Part shown: positions 20,574-30,080 of the stretch, one piece after another
How the letters are laid out: every line of letters begins with the position of its first letter
Numbering within the stretch: the stretch's first letter is position 1
Assembly: GCA_900455085.1 (NCBI GenBank)
Contig: UGTZ01000001.1
Span: 310,001 to 374,000 of the forward strand
Source of the DNA: Providencia rettgeri
GTDB taxonomy: Bacteria > Pseudomonadota > Gammaproteobacteria > Enterobacterales > Enterobacteriaceae
DNA: 64,000 nt
Direction of reading: 5' to 3'
Translations under genes and position numbers: made by a program
Notes under the pieces: model-generated
What the model was told of the DNA's origin: nothing
Database searches by the model: none
The model's input: only the letters and a program-made list of their open reading frames with translations

Positions 20574-22381
20574 TGTCAGAACTGGGGCTATTTGAATCCG
20601 TTATCATCTTCCTTTGTGCAGGGGTCGTTATGGTACCTATCGCACAAAAAATCCGCTTAGGTGCTGTGCTTGGGTATTTGCTTGCCGGGATCATGATTGG
20701 GCCATTTGTTTTCGGCTTTATTCGCAATGTTGATGATATTTTACACTTCTCCGAAATGGGGGTGGTGTTCCTGATGTTTCTTATTGGGTTAGAGCTAAAA
20801 CCTTCTAAATTATGGGAACTTAGGCGCTCTATTTTCGGTGTGGGCACGCTTCAAGTGGTCGTGACCGCAGCTATCATGGCGTCACTGCTATTTTTAGCCA
20901 AATTCTCTTGGCAAGCGGCTATTGTCGGTGGATTAGGTATGGCGATGTCATCAACGGCAATGGCACTTCAATTGATGAACGAAAAAGGGATGTCCAACAA
21001 AGAAAGCGGGCAACTCGGTTTCTCTGTTTTGTTATTCCAAGATATGGCCGTTATCCCGATTATGGCGCTGATCCCATTGTTAGCAGGGGATTCAGCAACC
21101 AGTGATTGGCAAAAAATTGGTTTGAAGATAGTGGCGTTCGCAGGCTTATGGGTCGTTGGCCGTTACTTATTGCGGCCGATGTTCAGGCTTGCTGCTAAAT
21201 CTGGCGTTCATGAAATTTTTACGGCTGCCGCCTTATTGGTGGTATTAGGTTCTGCACTCATTATGGAAAGCCTTGGGTTTTCTATGGCTCTGGGAACCTT
21301 TATGGCAGGGGTCATGTTAGCGGAAACAGAATTCCGTCATGAATTGGAAATTAATATCGAACCGTTTAAAGGTTTGCTACTGGGGCTATTTTTTATCTCA
21401 GTAGGTATGTCATTGAATTTAGATGTGTTGTGGGCCTATTTACCGCAAGTATTGATTGCTGTTGTAGTATTGGTCGCTGTCAAAGCGTTAGTACTTTACG
21501 GACTGAGTTTAGCCGCTAGGCTTCGAAATGGTGCGAGAGCGCAATTTTCTGGTGTGCTTAGCCAAGGTGGCGAATTTGCATTTGTAATCTATGCAACTGC
21601 CTTTGGTGCAAGTGTGATTAATGAACGGCAAATGGATTTATTGCTGGTGGTTGTCACGCTTTCGATGATGACCACTCCACTTGTGATGCAATTGATAGAT
21701 GCTTATTTGAACTATCGTTATAATCAACAGCCGGCCTCGAGTGAAAAACCGTTTGTAGAGGATAATGACCCGCATGTTATTTTGGTCGGTTTTGGTCGTA
21801 TGGGTCAGGTGGTTGGCCGATTATTAATGGCTAATAAGGTTAAAATTACAGTACTAGAACAAGATGTTACGGCGATTAGTACCATGCGCCGCTACGGCTA
21901 TACAGTATATTACGGCGATGCACGTGAACTGCAATTATTGCGCTCAGCAGGAGCTGATAAAGCCAAATCTATTGTGATTACCAGTGATGTCCCTGAAGAA
22001 GTGATGGAAATTGTGCAAATTTGCCAAGAAAACTTCCCTAACTTGCATATTATTGCTCGTGCTAAAGGTCGTCTTGAGGCTCATGAGCTATTGCAATGTG
22101 GCGTGACTGACTTTAGCCGTGAAACATTCTCGAGTGCGCTTGAACTTGGCAGCAAGGCTTTAGTCAGTACGGGGATGCACCCTCATAAAGCTTATCGTGC
22201 CAAGCAGCATTTCCGTCGTTTAGACATGAAAATGCTCAGGGATATCTACCCTGAAAATGAAAATAGTGATAGCGGGCAAATTTCACGCATTAAAGAGGCG
22301 CGTCGTGAACTTAATGAGCTCTTTGAGAAAGAAATGCAAAGAGAGCATCGCCAGCCCCATAGTTGGAATAATGAACAGTAA
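20573..22381 (+). CDS. kefB: Glutathione-regulated potassium/proton antiporter KefB
   Basis: 602 residues: a CPA2-type membrane domain of about 12 segments, then a cytoplasmic RCK/TrkA-N NAD-binding domain (VILVGFGRMGQVVGRLL). It exports potassium when glutathione adducts form, acidifying the cytoplasm to protect against electrophiles. The start is the ATG within TAATG at the end of kefG, giving MSELGLFESVIIF; an upstream in-frame ATG at 20534 would lie inside kefG. Confidence 0.95.
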   Translation: MSELGLFESVIIFLCAGVVMVPIAQKIRLGAVLGYLLAGIMIGPFVFGFIRNVDDILHFSEMGVVFLMFLIGLELKPSKLWELRRSIFGVGTLQVVVTAAIMASLLFLAKFSWQAAIVGGLGMAMSSTAMALQLMNEKGMSNKESGQLGFSVLLFQDMAVIPIMALIPLLAGDSATSDWQKIGLKIVAFAGLWVVGRYLLRPMFRLAAKSGVHEIFTAAALLVVLGSALIMESLGFSMALGTFMAGVMLAETEFRHELEINIEPFKGLLLGLFFISVGMSLNLDVLWAYLPQVLIAVVVLVAVKALVLYGLSLAARLRNGARAQFSGVLSQGGEFAFVIYATAFGASVINERQMDLLLVVVTLSMMTTPLVMQLIDAYLNYRYNQQPASSEKPFVEDNDPHVILVGFGRMGQVVGRLLMANKVKITVLEQDVTAISTMRRYGYTVYYGDARELQLLRSAGADKAKSIVITSDVPEEVMEIVQICQENFPNLHIIARAKGRLEAHELLQCGVTDFSRETFSSALELGSKALVSTGMHPHKAYRAKQHFRRLDMKMLRDIYPENENSDSGQISRIKEARRELNELFEKEMQREHRQPHSWNNEQ

Positions 22382-22390
22382 GGGTTAGAA

Positions 22391-22594
22391 ATGGCTTCAA
22401 TACGTAAACGCTTTATTGCTGGAGCGACTTGCCCTAAGTGCAAGTCACAAGACACATTAATGATGTGGCGTGAAGATAAAATTGATGTCGTTGAGTGTGT
22501 CAATTGCGGCGATCAACAACGCCAAGCAGGGGATGAAGCAACTGGTCATGTTAGGCAAAAAGAGCAGGTTATTGGAATTTTTACACCTGAATAA
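22391..22594 (+). CDS. yheV: YheV-family zinc-ribbon protein
   Basis: 67 residues with two CxxC pairs (CPKC and CVNC) that would bind zinc. Conserved in enterobacteria downstream of kefB; function unknown. Only nine bases separate it from kefB, so it is in the same operon. Confidence 0.9.
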   Translation: MASIRKRFIAGATCPKCKSQDTLMMWREDKIDVVECVNCGDQQRQAGDEATGHVRQKEQVIGIFTPE

Positions 22595-22680
22595 TAGAAA
22601 TTTGTCAATTCTCAATACATCATCTGAGTTTTTCGGTACAATTGGCAAAAATTTTTCCCTTACGGGTAGTAGGAGATGTC

Positions 22681-23280
22681 ATGAAAGTAGCAAAAGACTT
22701 GGTGGTCAGCTTGGCTTATCAAGTAAGAACAGAAGACGGTGTTTTAGTTGATGAATCACCAGCAAGCGCACCAATGGACTATTTGCATGGTCGTGGGTCT
22801 TTAATTTCAGGTTTAGAAAAAGCATTAGAAGGTCGTTCTGTGGGCGAAAACTTCGATGTTGAAGTCGCTTCAGACGACGCATATGGCCAATACGATGACA
22901 ACTTAGTTCAACGTGTTCCTAAAGATGTATTTATGGGTGTTGATGAGCTAGAAGTGGGTATGCGTTTCTTAGCTGACACTGACATGGGCCCAGTTCCTGT
23001 CGAAATCACAGGCATTGAAGGTGATGAAGTTATCGTTGACGGTAACCACATGTTAGCAGGCCAAAACCTGAAATTTAATGTTGAAGTCATGGCTATCCGT
23101 GAAGCAACAGAAGAAGAAATTGCACATGGCCACGTCCATGGTGCAGGCGGTCACGACCATGATCACGATCACGAAGGTGGTTGCTGTGGCGGTGGTGGTC
23201 ATAGCCATGGTTCAGAAGGCGGTTGCTGCGGTGGCGGCGAAGGTCACGGACACAAACAAGGCGGCTGCGGCTGCCACTAA
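22681..23280 (+). CDS. slyD: SlyD, FKBP-type prolyl isomerase and metallochaperone
   Basis: 199 residues: FKBP domain with an inserted IF chaperone flap (LISGLEKALEG, VTNxDAYG-like region DDAYGQYDDN), then a His/Cys/Gly-rich metal-binding tail (HDHDHDHEGGCCGGGGHSHG) ending GGCGCH. It folds proline-limited proteins and supplies nickel for hydrogenase maturation. Start at ATG 22681 after AGGAG; the in-frame upstream ATG at 22642 lacks conservation. Confidence 0.96.
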   Translation: MKVAKDLVVSLAYQVRTEDGVLVDESPASAPMDYLHGRGSLISGLEKALEGRSVGENFDVEVASDDAYGQYDDNLVQRVPKDVFMGVDELEVGMRFLADTDMGPVPVEITGIEGDEVIVDGNHMLAGQNLKFNVEVMAIREATEEEIAHGHVHGAGGHDHDHDHEGGCCGGGGHSHGSEGGCCGGGEGHGHKQGGCGCH

Positions 23281-23300
23281 TACCTTGTATTAGTGTTTGT

Positions 23301-23329
23301 AAAAAAAGGAAGCGAAAGCTTCCTTTTTT
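23301..23329. terminator. Bidirectional terminator slyD / slyX
   Basis: GGAAGC-GAAA-GCTTCC, with A7 before and T6 after, between two convergent genes. Confidence 0.92.
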
Positions 23330-23360
23330 GTATTTGAAATCAAGAGTTTTATATTTGAAA

Positions 23361-23582
23361 TCAATAGTGTGGCGGTGGTGTTTCTTCTTCTGGCCTTGCT
23401 AAGTGAGAATCTTGGGATGATTTCAGTCTTTCAGCCACAATGCGTAAATGCTCTTGAAGGCGGCTCATTTGCATTTGCTGGTCAGTAATAACCTGGTTAA
23501 GTTGCTCAATCGCCAGTTCTTGAAAGGCAACTTTACTTTCTAAAAGTTCTAAGCGTTGTTCAAATGTATCAGATGAGTCCAT
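23361..23582 (-). CDS. slyX: SlyX family coiled-coil protein
   Basis: 73 residues, heptad pattern over residues 8-55 (LELLESKVAFQELAIEQLNQ) and a proline-rich end PPPHY typical of SlyX. Function unknown. Convergent with slyD and divergent from fkpA, as in E. coli. Confidence 0.92.
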   Translation of the reverse strand: MDSSDTFEQRLELLESKVAFQELAIEQLNQVITDQQMQMSRLQEHLRIVAERLKSSQDSHLARPEEETPPPHY

Positions 23583-23828
23583 ATCCGACTCTCCTTAAGC
23601 GTTTATATCGTAATTAAACCATCATAATAACTGAACATTACAAATCAATAGATAAGTTTTAGTTAAAGATATAGGCGACGAAACGACTTTTTGTTAATGT
23701 GGTCTCAGTAGTTATTATATTTTTTTAATACTCAATGGGGTAACGGGGTCTAAACTTAAAGAGCCCTACCCATAAAACGAATAGTTCGCTATTCGAATAT
23801 AATCGAATAAAAGTTATCGGAGACTAGG

Positions 23829-24572
23829 ATGAAATCACTGTTTAAGGCAAGCCTTTTAGCAACTACGCTAGCATTTACTTTTGCTGCTCCGCAAGTGATG
23901 GCAGCGGAAGCCAAAGCACAAAGCAGCGCATTCAAAAACGCAGAAGAGCGTAATGCGTATGCACTAGGTGCGTCTTTAGGTCGCTACATGCAGAATTCTT
24001 TAGAAGAGCAAAAAACAATTGGTATTAACTTGGACAAAGCCCAATTACTTGCTGGTGTCCAAGATGCATTTAACGGCAAAAGCAAAATGACCGATGCAGA
24101 AGTTGAGGAAACATTGCGTCAGTTTGAAGGTCAAGTCAAAGAAGCTGCCGACAAAAAAATGAAAGAAGAATCAGCCAACAATGAGAAAAAAGGTGCTGAG
24201 TACCGCGAAAAATACGCGAAAGAAAAAGGCGTTGTAAAAACCAAATCAGGCCTGCTGTACAAAATTGAAAAAGACGGTACAGGTGCAAAACCTAAAGCAG
24301 ACGAAACTGTAGTCGTTCACTACAAAGGTTCTCTGATTGATGGCACTGAATTCGATAGCTCATATTCACGTAACGAGCCACTGACTATCCCATTAAACTC
24401 AGTGATTAAAGGCTGGACTGAAGGTTTAGTTAACCTGAAAAAAGGCGGCAAAATGCAGTTAGTTATCCCTGCTGAGTTAGCTTATGGTGAAAATGGCGTG
24501 CCGGGTATCCCTGCAAATTCAACATTAGTTTTTGATGTTGAATTATTAGATATCAAACCTGCTGCTAAATAA
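23829..24572 (+). CDS. fkpA: FkpA, periplasmic FKBP-type prolyl isomerase and chaperone
   Basis: 247 residues. Sec signal peptide (MKSLFKASLLATTLAF..., likely cleaved after VMA near residue 25), an N-terminal helical dimerisation/chaperone domain, then an FKBP domain (VVVHYKGSLIDGTEFDSSY, VIPAELAYGENGVPGIP). It assists folding of envelope proteins. A GGAG ribosome-binding site precedes the ATG. Confidence 0.95.
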   Translation: MKSLFKASLLATTLAFTFAAPQVMAAEAKAQSSAFKNAEERNAYALGASLGRYMQNSLEEQKTIGINLDKAQLLAGVQDAFNGKSKMTDAEVEETLRQFEGQVKEAADKKMKEESANNEKKGAEYREKYAKEKGVVKTKSGLLYKIEKDGTGAKPKADETVVVHYKGSLIDGTEFDSSYSRNEPLTIPLNSVIKGWTEGLVNLKKGGKMQLVIPAELAYGENGVPGIPANSTLVFDVELLDIKPAAK

Positions 24573-24605
24573 TGATTCACTAAGCATTAGTTAAGTGTAT
24601 TTTGA

Positions 24606-24636
24606 AGCCCAACACATTCATGCGTTGGGCTTTTTT
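24606..24636 (+). terminator. Terminator of fkpA
   Basis: AGCCCAACAC pairs with GCGTTGGGCT and is followed by six T. Confidence 0.9.
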
Positions 24637-24871
24637 GTATTTCTCATCAAAAAAAATTCTCAAATTGTTTAAAACTTGTGATAAAACAGACTGTCTTGCA
24701 TTCATTCGCTTGACGGCAACGCCGTGGAGTTTTAACTTCAAAAGACTCTATTTTATTTTTTATCATCACAATTGTTGGCTACGGACAAAGTAATGAAGGC
24801 CAAATAGTCGAATAATGAACGCCTTTTTAGTCAACAGGATGAGTTTTTTACATTAGAAGGATGATGTTGAA

Positions 24872-25576
24872 ATGTCTGATTCTATACAATCACACGACCT
24901 CAGCGATATTAACATATTGGATAACCAGCCCTTTTCTGAGACAGACCACGAGATTTTAAAATCATATGAAGCTGCTGTGGATGGTCTAGCAATGCTAATC
25001 GGTGGGCACTGTGAAATTGTTCTTCACTCTTTAGAAGACTTAAACTGCTCTGCAGTCAGAATCGCAAATGGTCAGCACACTGGGCGTAAAATCGGCTCAC
25101 CGATTACAGACCTAGCGTTGAGAATGCTGCACGATATGGCAGACGAAGAATCGAATGTCTCGAAAGCTTATTTTACGAAAGCGAAAAGCGGTGATTTAAT
25201 GAAATCCGTTACTATTGCGATTCGTAACCGTAAGCAACGTGTGATTGGCTTACTATGCATCAATATGAACTTAGATGTACCGTTCTCTGAAATTATTCAA
25301 TCGTTTGTTCCAGAAACTAAACAAGAAGTCACTTCAGATGTGAACTTTGCCTCTTCAGTTGATGACCTTGTCGCGCAAACATTGGAATATACGATTGAAG
25401 AAGTGGGTGGTGATCGTAATGTCTCTAATAATGCAAAAAACAAGCAAGTGGTTCTTAACTTATATGAAAAAGGTATTTTTGATATTAAAGACGCCATCAA
25501 CCAAGTAGCTGACCGCCTGAATATTTCTAAGCACACGGTTTACTTATATATTCGTCAATTCAAGAGCGGTGAATGA
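24872..25576 (+). CDS. yheO: YheO-family transcriptional regulator
   Basis: 234 residues: an N-terminal PAS-like YheO domain and a C-terminal helix-turn-helix (IKDAINQVADRLNISKHTVYLYIRQFKSG). The ligand is unknown. Overlaps the start of tusD by four bases, so it heads the yheO-tusDCB unit as in E. coli. Confidence 0.92.
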   Translation: MSDSIQSHDLSDINILDNQPFSETDHEILKSYEAAVDGLAMLIGGHCEIVLHSLEDLNCSAVRIANGQHTGRKIGSPITDLALRMLHDMADEESNVSKAYFTKAKSGDLMKSVTIAIRNRKQRVIGLLCINMNLDVPFSEIIQSFVPETKQEVTSDVNFASSVDDLVAQTLEYTIEEVGGDRNVSNNAKNKQVVLNLYEKGIFDIKDAINQVADRLNISKHTVYLYIRQFKSGE

Positions 25577-25977
25577 GTAATACAAATTCGCTAACCTACT
25601 GCTTAGTTGTGACAGGTCCCGCTTACGGTACACAACAAGCAGCGAGTGCGTATCAATTTGCAAAAGCCCTTCTTGAAGAAGGGCATATATTGAAAACATT
25701 ATTTTTTTATCGTGAAGGTGTTTTCAATGCGAATCAGCTTACCTCGCCGGCAACAGATGAATTCAATTTAGTTTCAGCTTGGCAAGAACTGGCAAAACAA
25801 TCAGGGTGTGAAATGCATATCTGTGTTTCCGCAGCTTTGCGCCGAGGGGTTGTTGACCAAGAACAAGCGCAAAGTTTATCACTTCCAACAGCCAACCTTG
25901 CTGAGGGCTTTATAATGAGTGGGTTAGGAAGCCTTGCGGAAGCGATGATAACCACAGACCGGACAATTCAATTCTAA
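25573..25977 (+). CDS. tusD: TusD, sulfurtransferase subunit for tRNA 2-thiolation
   Basis: 134 residues of the DsrE family. The active cysteine lies in HICVSAALRRG, equivalent to Cys78 of E. coli TusD. In the TusBCD heterohexamer it takes persulfide sulfur from TusA and passes it to TusE and MnmA to make 2-thiouridine at tRNA position 34. Confidence 0.93.
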   Translation: MSNTNSLTYCLVVTGPAYGTQQAASAYQFAKALLEEGHILKTLFFYREGVFNANQLTSPATDEFNLVSAWQELAKQSGCEMHICVSAALRRGVVDQEQAQSLSLPTANLAEGFIMSGLGSLAEAMITTDRTIQF

Positions 25978-26001
25978 GAACAGCTCAATACAAGGTATCG
26001 T

Positions 26002-26361
26002 GTGAAAAAAATAGCTTTTGTCTTTACAACCATGCCCCATGGAAATGCCAGTGGTCGAGAAGGGCTAGATGCATTATTAGCAACTTCAGCACTGACAGAA
26101 GACATTCAGGTGTTTTTTCTCTCTGATGGCGTCTATCAGCTTCTGGCAAACCAACACCCTGCTGAAGTGCTTGCTCGGGATTACATCGCAACATTTAAAA
26201 TATTGCCATTATATGACATTGAAAAGATTTATCTCTGCGGCTCTTCATTACAAGAAAGAGGGTTAGGGGAAAATACCAAATGGGTCGTGACGCCAACAAT
26301 TCTCAACAAGAAAGAGATCAGAGCGAGAATAGCTGAATGTGATGTGGTGCTTAATTTTTGA
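26002..26361 (+). CDS. tusC: TusC, subunit of the TusBCD sulfur relay
   Basis: 119 residues, the same length as E. coli TusC (MKKIAFVFTTMPHGNASGREGLDALLATSA). Structural subunit of TusBCD. An upstream in-frame GTG-like start is not needed; the initiation codon is GTG at 26002 in the sequence. Confidence 0.92.
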   Translation: MKKIAFVFTTMPHGNASGREGLDALLATSALTEDIQVFFLSDGVYQLLANQHPAEVLARDYIATFKILPLYDIEKIYLCGSSLQERGLGENTKWVVTPTILNKKEIRARIAECDVVLNF

Positions 26362-26418
26362 TCTGTTGTGTGAATTTTGAGCTTGGGTTAAGTTTTGATC
26401 TATAGTAGGATCTTTTCT

Positions 26419-26707
26419 ATGCTGTATACATTAGCAACATCTCCATTTAAATGTGATTTTTCTGCGATGCTAGGCTTTATTACGGCGGAAGACGTAGTTT
26501 TACTGATGCAAGATGGCGTGGTTGCGGCAGTCGCACAGTCACCTTTTCTTATTGCATTACAAAAAACAGGTGCGCAGTTGTACGCTTTGGATGCCGACAT
26601 CAATGCTCGCGGGTTGCAAAATACCCTCTCAACCGCAGTTTCTGTAATCACATATCAAGGTTTTGTGAAGCTAACAGAAGTCCAAAAAACAACATTTTGC
26701 CATATAA
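26419..26707 (+). CDS. tusB: TusB, subunit of the TusBCD sulfur relay, one frameshift near the end
   Basis: Starting at ATG 26419 (MLYTLATSPFKCDFSAML) the protein matches TusB. As written, the frame runs on past the end into the str-operon leader to 26823. If the T4 run at 26695-26698 had one T fewer, the protein would end TTFAI at TAA 26705-26707 and be 95 residues long, exactly the length of E. coli TusB. The long read-through tail has no family similarity, so I take it as an artefact of an inserted base. Confidence 0.85.
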
Positions 26708-26730
26708 AGGCACTAAAAGTTGTATATTTC

Positions 26731-26759
26731 TTGACACCTGAGCCAGTCAGCAATAAAAT
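26731..26759 (+). promoter_or_regulatory. Sigma-70 promoter of the str operon
   Basis: A consensus -35 TTGACA (26731-26736), a 17-base spacer and -10 TAAAAT (26754-26759), placed 85 bases before rpsL. Strong match for the str operon promoter. Confidence 0.88.
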
Positions 26760-26843
26760 TTCGCGTCCTCGTGTATCGTCATGTTGGCGAACGAGGTCAA
26801 AATCCGTGTTTACGAAGCAATAAAACCAGGAGCTTTTTTAATA

Positions 26844-27218
26844 ATGGCAACTATTAATCAGCTGGTACGCAAATCTCGTAGCTCGAAAGTTGTTAAAAGC
26901 AACGTTCCAGCACTGGAAGCTTGCCCGCAAAAACGTGGCGTATGTACTCGTGTATATACTACCACTCCTAAGAAACCAAACTCAGCATTACGTAAAGTAT
27001 GCCGTGTTCGTTTAACTAATGGTTTCGAAGTTTCTTCCTACATCGGTGGTGAAGGCCACAACTTGCAGGAGCACTCCGTTATCCTTATCCGTGGTGGTCG
27101 TGTTAAAGACTTACCAGGTGTGCGTTATCACACCGTTCGCGGCGCACTGGACTGTTCTGGTGTTAAAGACCGTAAGCAAGCTCGTTCTAAATACGGCGCG
27201 AAAAAACCTAAGGCTTAA
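26844..27218 (+). CDS. rpsL: 30S ribosomal protein S12
   Basis: 124 residues, as in E. coli. Decoding-centre protein. The streptomycin-resistance hot spots look wild type (TPKKPNSAL and RVKDLPG). Start at ATG 26844 after CCAGGAGC; longer in-frame starts extend into the leader. First gene of the str operon. Confidence 0.98.
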   Translation: MATINQLVRKSRSSKVVKSNVPALEACPQKRGVCTRVYTTTPKKPNSALRKVCRVRLTNGFEVSSYIGGEGHNLQEHSVILIRGGRVKDLPGVRYHTVRGALDCSGVKDRKQARSKYGAKKPKA

Positions 27219-27315
27219 TGGATTTCCGTTAAGTAAGGCCAAACATTTTAATCTTAATGTCAAAATACTCTCGTAGAGTTTTGGACAAACCTGAATTAAC
27301 AACGGAGTCATATCC

Positions 27316-27787
27316 ATGCCACGTCGTCGCGTAATAGGTCAACGTAAAATTCTTCCAGATCCTAAGTTCGGATCAGAATTACTGGCCAAGTTTGTAAATA
27401 TCCTGATGGTAGACGGGAAAAAATCTACTGCTGAAGCAATCGTATATAACGCACTTGAAACCCTTGCTCAGCGTTCTGGTAAAACTGAACTTGATGCATT
27501 CGAATTAGCACTGGATAACGTGCGTCCGACTGTGGAAGTTAAATCCCGCCGTGTTGGTGGTTCAACTTACCAAGTTCCAGTTGAAGTTCGCCCCGGTTCG
27601 TCGTAATGCCCTGGCAATGCGTTGGATCGTTGATGCTGCTCGTAAACGCGGTGATAAATCTATGGCGCTTCGCCTGGCAAATGAATTATCAGACGCTGCT
27701 GAGAACAAAGGTTCCGCTGTTAAGAAACGTGAAGACGTTCACCGTATGGCAGAAGCTAACAAGGCGTTCGCACACTACCGTTGGTAA
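27316..27787 (+). CDS. rpsG: 30S ribosomal protein S7, one frameshift
   Basis: 156 residues after repair, the E. coli length. S7 nucleates assembly of the 30S head and, in E. coli, represses its own operon by binding the rpsL-rpsG spacer (here 27219-27315). The frame breaks at C4 27591-27594, where [17 protein letters not shown] is expected with three C. S7 is essential, so this must be a sequence error. Confidence 0.97.
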
Positions 27788-27876
27788 TTATTTCTTACCC
27801 ACATTAGTGATGTATCTCAGGGTAGCCATTTGCTACCCTTTATATGAAGCATTGAACGCCCACGAGAGAGGAAAAA

Positions 27877-30003
27877 ATGGCCCGTCAAACGCCCATAGCA
27901 CGTTATCGTAATATCGGTATCAGTGCACACATCGACGCCGGTAAAACCACAACTTCTGAACGTATTCTGTTCTATACTGGTGTAAACCATAAAATTGGTG
28001 AAACTCACGAAGGTTCTGCAACAATGGACTGGATGGAGCAGGAGCAAGAGCGTGGTATTACTATCACATCTGCAGCGACTACTGCATTCTGGTCTGGTAT
28101 GGCAAAACAGTATGAGCCACACCGTATCAACATCATCGACACCCCGGGACACGTTGACTTCACCATCGAAGTAGAACGTTCTATGCGTGTTCTTGATGGC
28201 GCAGTAATGGTTTACTGTGCGGTTGGTGGTGTTCAGCCACAGTCTGAAACTGTATGGCGTCAGGCTAACAAATATAAAGTTCCACGTATCGCGTTCGTTA
28301 ATAAAATGGACCGTATGGGTGCGAACTTCTTACGTGTTGTTGAGCAATTAAAATCACGTTTAGCTGCTAACGCAGTTCCACTGCAATTACCAGTCGGTGC
28401 AGAAGAGTCGTTCACTGGTGTTGTTGACTTGCTGAAAATGAAGGCAATCAAGTGGAGCGACGAAGACCAGGGCGTTACCTTCGAATACGAAGATATCCCT
28501 GCGAACATGCAAGAAGCTGCTGAAGAGTGGCACAACAACCTGATCGAAACCGCAGCAGAAGCATCAGAAGAACTGATGGAAAAATATCTGGGCGGTGAAG
28601 AACTGACCGAAGCAGAAATTAAATCTGCATTACGTCAACGTGTTCTTGCAAGCGAAATTATTCTGGTTACCTGTGGTTCTGCATTTAAGAACAAAGGTGT
28701 TCAGGCGATGCTGGATGCAGTTGTTGATTACTTACCTGCGCCAACAGATGTACCTGCAATCAATGGTATTCTGGACGACGGTAAAGACACTCCTGCAGAG
28801 CGTCACGCAAGTGATGATGAGCCATTCTCATCATTAGCATTTAAAATTGCAACCGACCCATTCGTTGGTAACTTAACGTTCTTCCGTGTTTACTCTGGTG
28901 TTGTTAACTCAGGTGACACAGTTCTGAACGCAGTGAAATCGAAGAAAGAACGTTTTGGCCGTATCGTACAGATGCACGCTAACAAACGTGAAGAGATCAA
29001 AGAAGTTCGCGCTGGTGACATCGCGGCGGCTATCGGTCTGAAAGACGTAACTACAGGTGATACTTTATGTGCGGTTGATGCACCAATCATCCTGGAGCGT
29101 ATGGAATTCCCAGAGCCAGTAATCTCTGTTGCAATCGAACCAAAAACTAAAGCTGACCAAGAAAAAATGGGTATCGCATTAGGCCGTCTGGCTCAAGAAG
29201 ACCCATCATTCCGCGTATCAAGTGATGAAGAGACTAATCAGACTATCATCGCTGGTATGGGTGAATTGCACTTGGACGTTCTGGTTGACCGTATGCGTCG
29301 CGAATTTAAAGTTGAAGCGAACGTTGGTAAACCTCAAGTTGCTTACCGTGAAGCAATCACTATGAAAGTGACTGATATCGAAGGTAAACACGCGAAACAG
29401 TCTGGTGGTCGTGGTCAGTATGGTCATGTCGTTATCGATATGTTCCCACTGAACAAAAACGATAAAGACGGCGTTCAAATGGATTACGAATTTGCCAACG
29501 ACATCAAAGGTGGTGTAATTCCTACTGAATACATCCCTGCGGTTGACAAAGGTATCCAAGAACAGCTGAAATCTGGTCCATTAGCTGGTTACCCGGTTGT
29601 TAACATGGGTGTTCGTTTACATTTCGGTTCTTACCATGATGTTGACTCCTCTGAATTGGCGTTTAAACTTGCGGCTTCAATCGCGTTTAAAGATGGCTTC
29701 AAAAAAGCTAAACCAGTTCTACTTGAGCCAATCATGAAAGTTGAAGTGGAAACACCAGAAGACTACATGGGTGATGTTATTGGTGACCTGAACCGTCGTC
29801 GTGGTATGATTGAAGGTATGGATGACCTGCCTACTGGTAAAGTCGTTCGTGCACAAGTACCATTGTCAGAAATGTTCGGTTATGCTACTGACCTGCGTTC
29901 TCAGACACAAGGTCGTGCTTCATACTCTATGGAGTTCCTGAAGTACAATGAAGCACCAAACAACGTTGCACAAGCTGTAATCGAAGCTCGTAACGCTAAA
30001 TAA
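27877..30003 (+). CDS. fusA: Elongation factor G
   Basis: 708 residues. GTPase with P-loop AHIDAGKTT, switch motif DTPGHVDF and NKMD, followed by the translocase domains. It drives ribosomal translocation and, with RRF, recycling. Third gene of the str operon; an AGAGAGGA ribosome-binding site precedes the ATG. Confidence 0.98.
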   Translation: MARQTPIARYRNIGISAHIDAGKTTTSERILFYTGVNHKIGETHEGSATMDWMEQEQERGITITSAATTAFWSGMAKQYEPHRINIIDTPGHVDFTIEVERSMRVLDGAVMVYCAVGGVQPQSETVWRQANKYKVPRIAFVNKMDRMGANFLRVVEQLKSRLAANAVPLQLPVGAEESFTGVVDLLKMKAIKWSDEDQGVTFEYEDIPANMQEAAEEWHNNLIETAAEASEELMEKYLGGEELTEAEIKSALRQRVLASEIILVTCGSAFKNKGVQAMLDAVVDYLPAPTDVPAINGILDDGKDTPAERHASDDEPFSSLAFKIATDPFVGNLTFFRVYSGVVNSGDTVLNAVKSKKERFGRIVQMHANKREEIKEVRAGDIAAAIGLKDVTTGDTLCAVDAPIILERMEFPEPVISVAIEPKTKADQEKMGIALGRLAQEDPSFRVSSDEETNQTIIAGMGELHLDVLVDRMRREFKVEANVGKPQVAYREAITMKVTDIEGKHAKQSGGRGQYGHVVIDMFPLNKNDKDGVQMDYEFANDIKGGVIPTEYIPAVDKGIQEQLKSGPLAGYPVVNMGVRLHFGSYHDVDSSELAFKLAASIAFKDGFKKAKPVLLEPIMKVEVETPEDYMGDVIGDLNRRRGMIEGMDDLPTGKVVRAQVPLSEMFGYATDLRSQTQGRASYSMEFLKYNEAPNNVAQAVIEARNAK

Positions 30004-30080
30004 TCGATTTTTATCGGTTAACAACTTTAATTTAAGTTCCTTCTTTATCGTGAAGAGGGAACTCCATAAGGAATAGAGTC

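Noticed and set aside
23078..23293. Alternative frame through the His-rich tail of slyD
   Set aside because: Follows from the repetitive GGT/CAC composition; the SlyD frame is conserved and ends normally.
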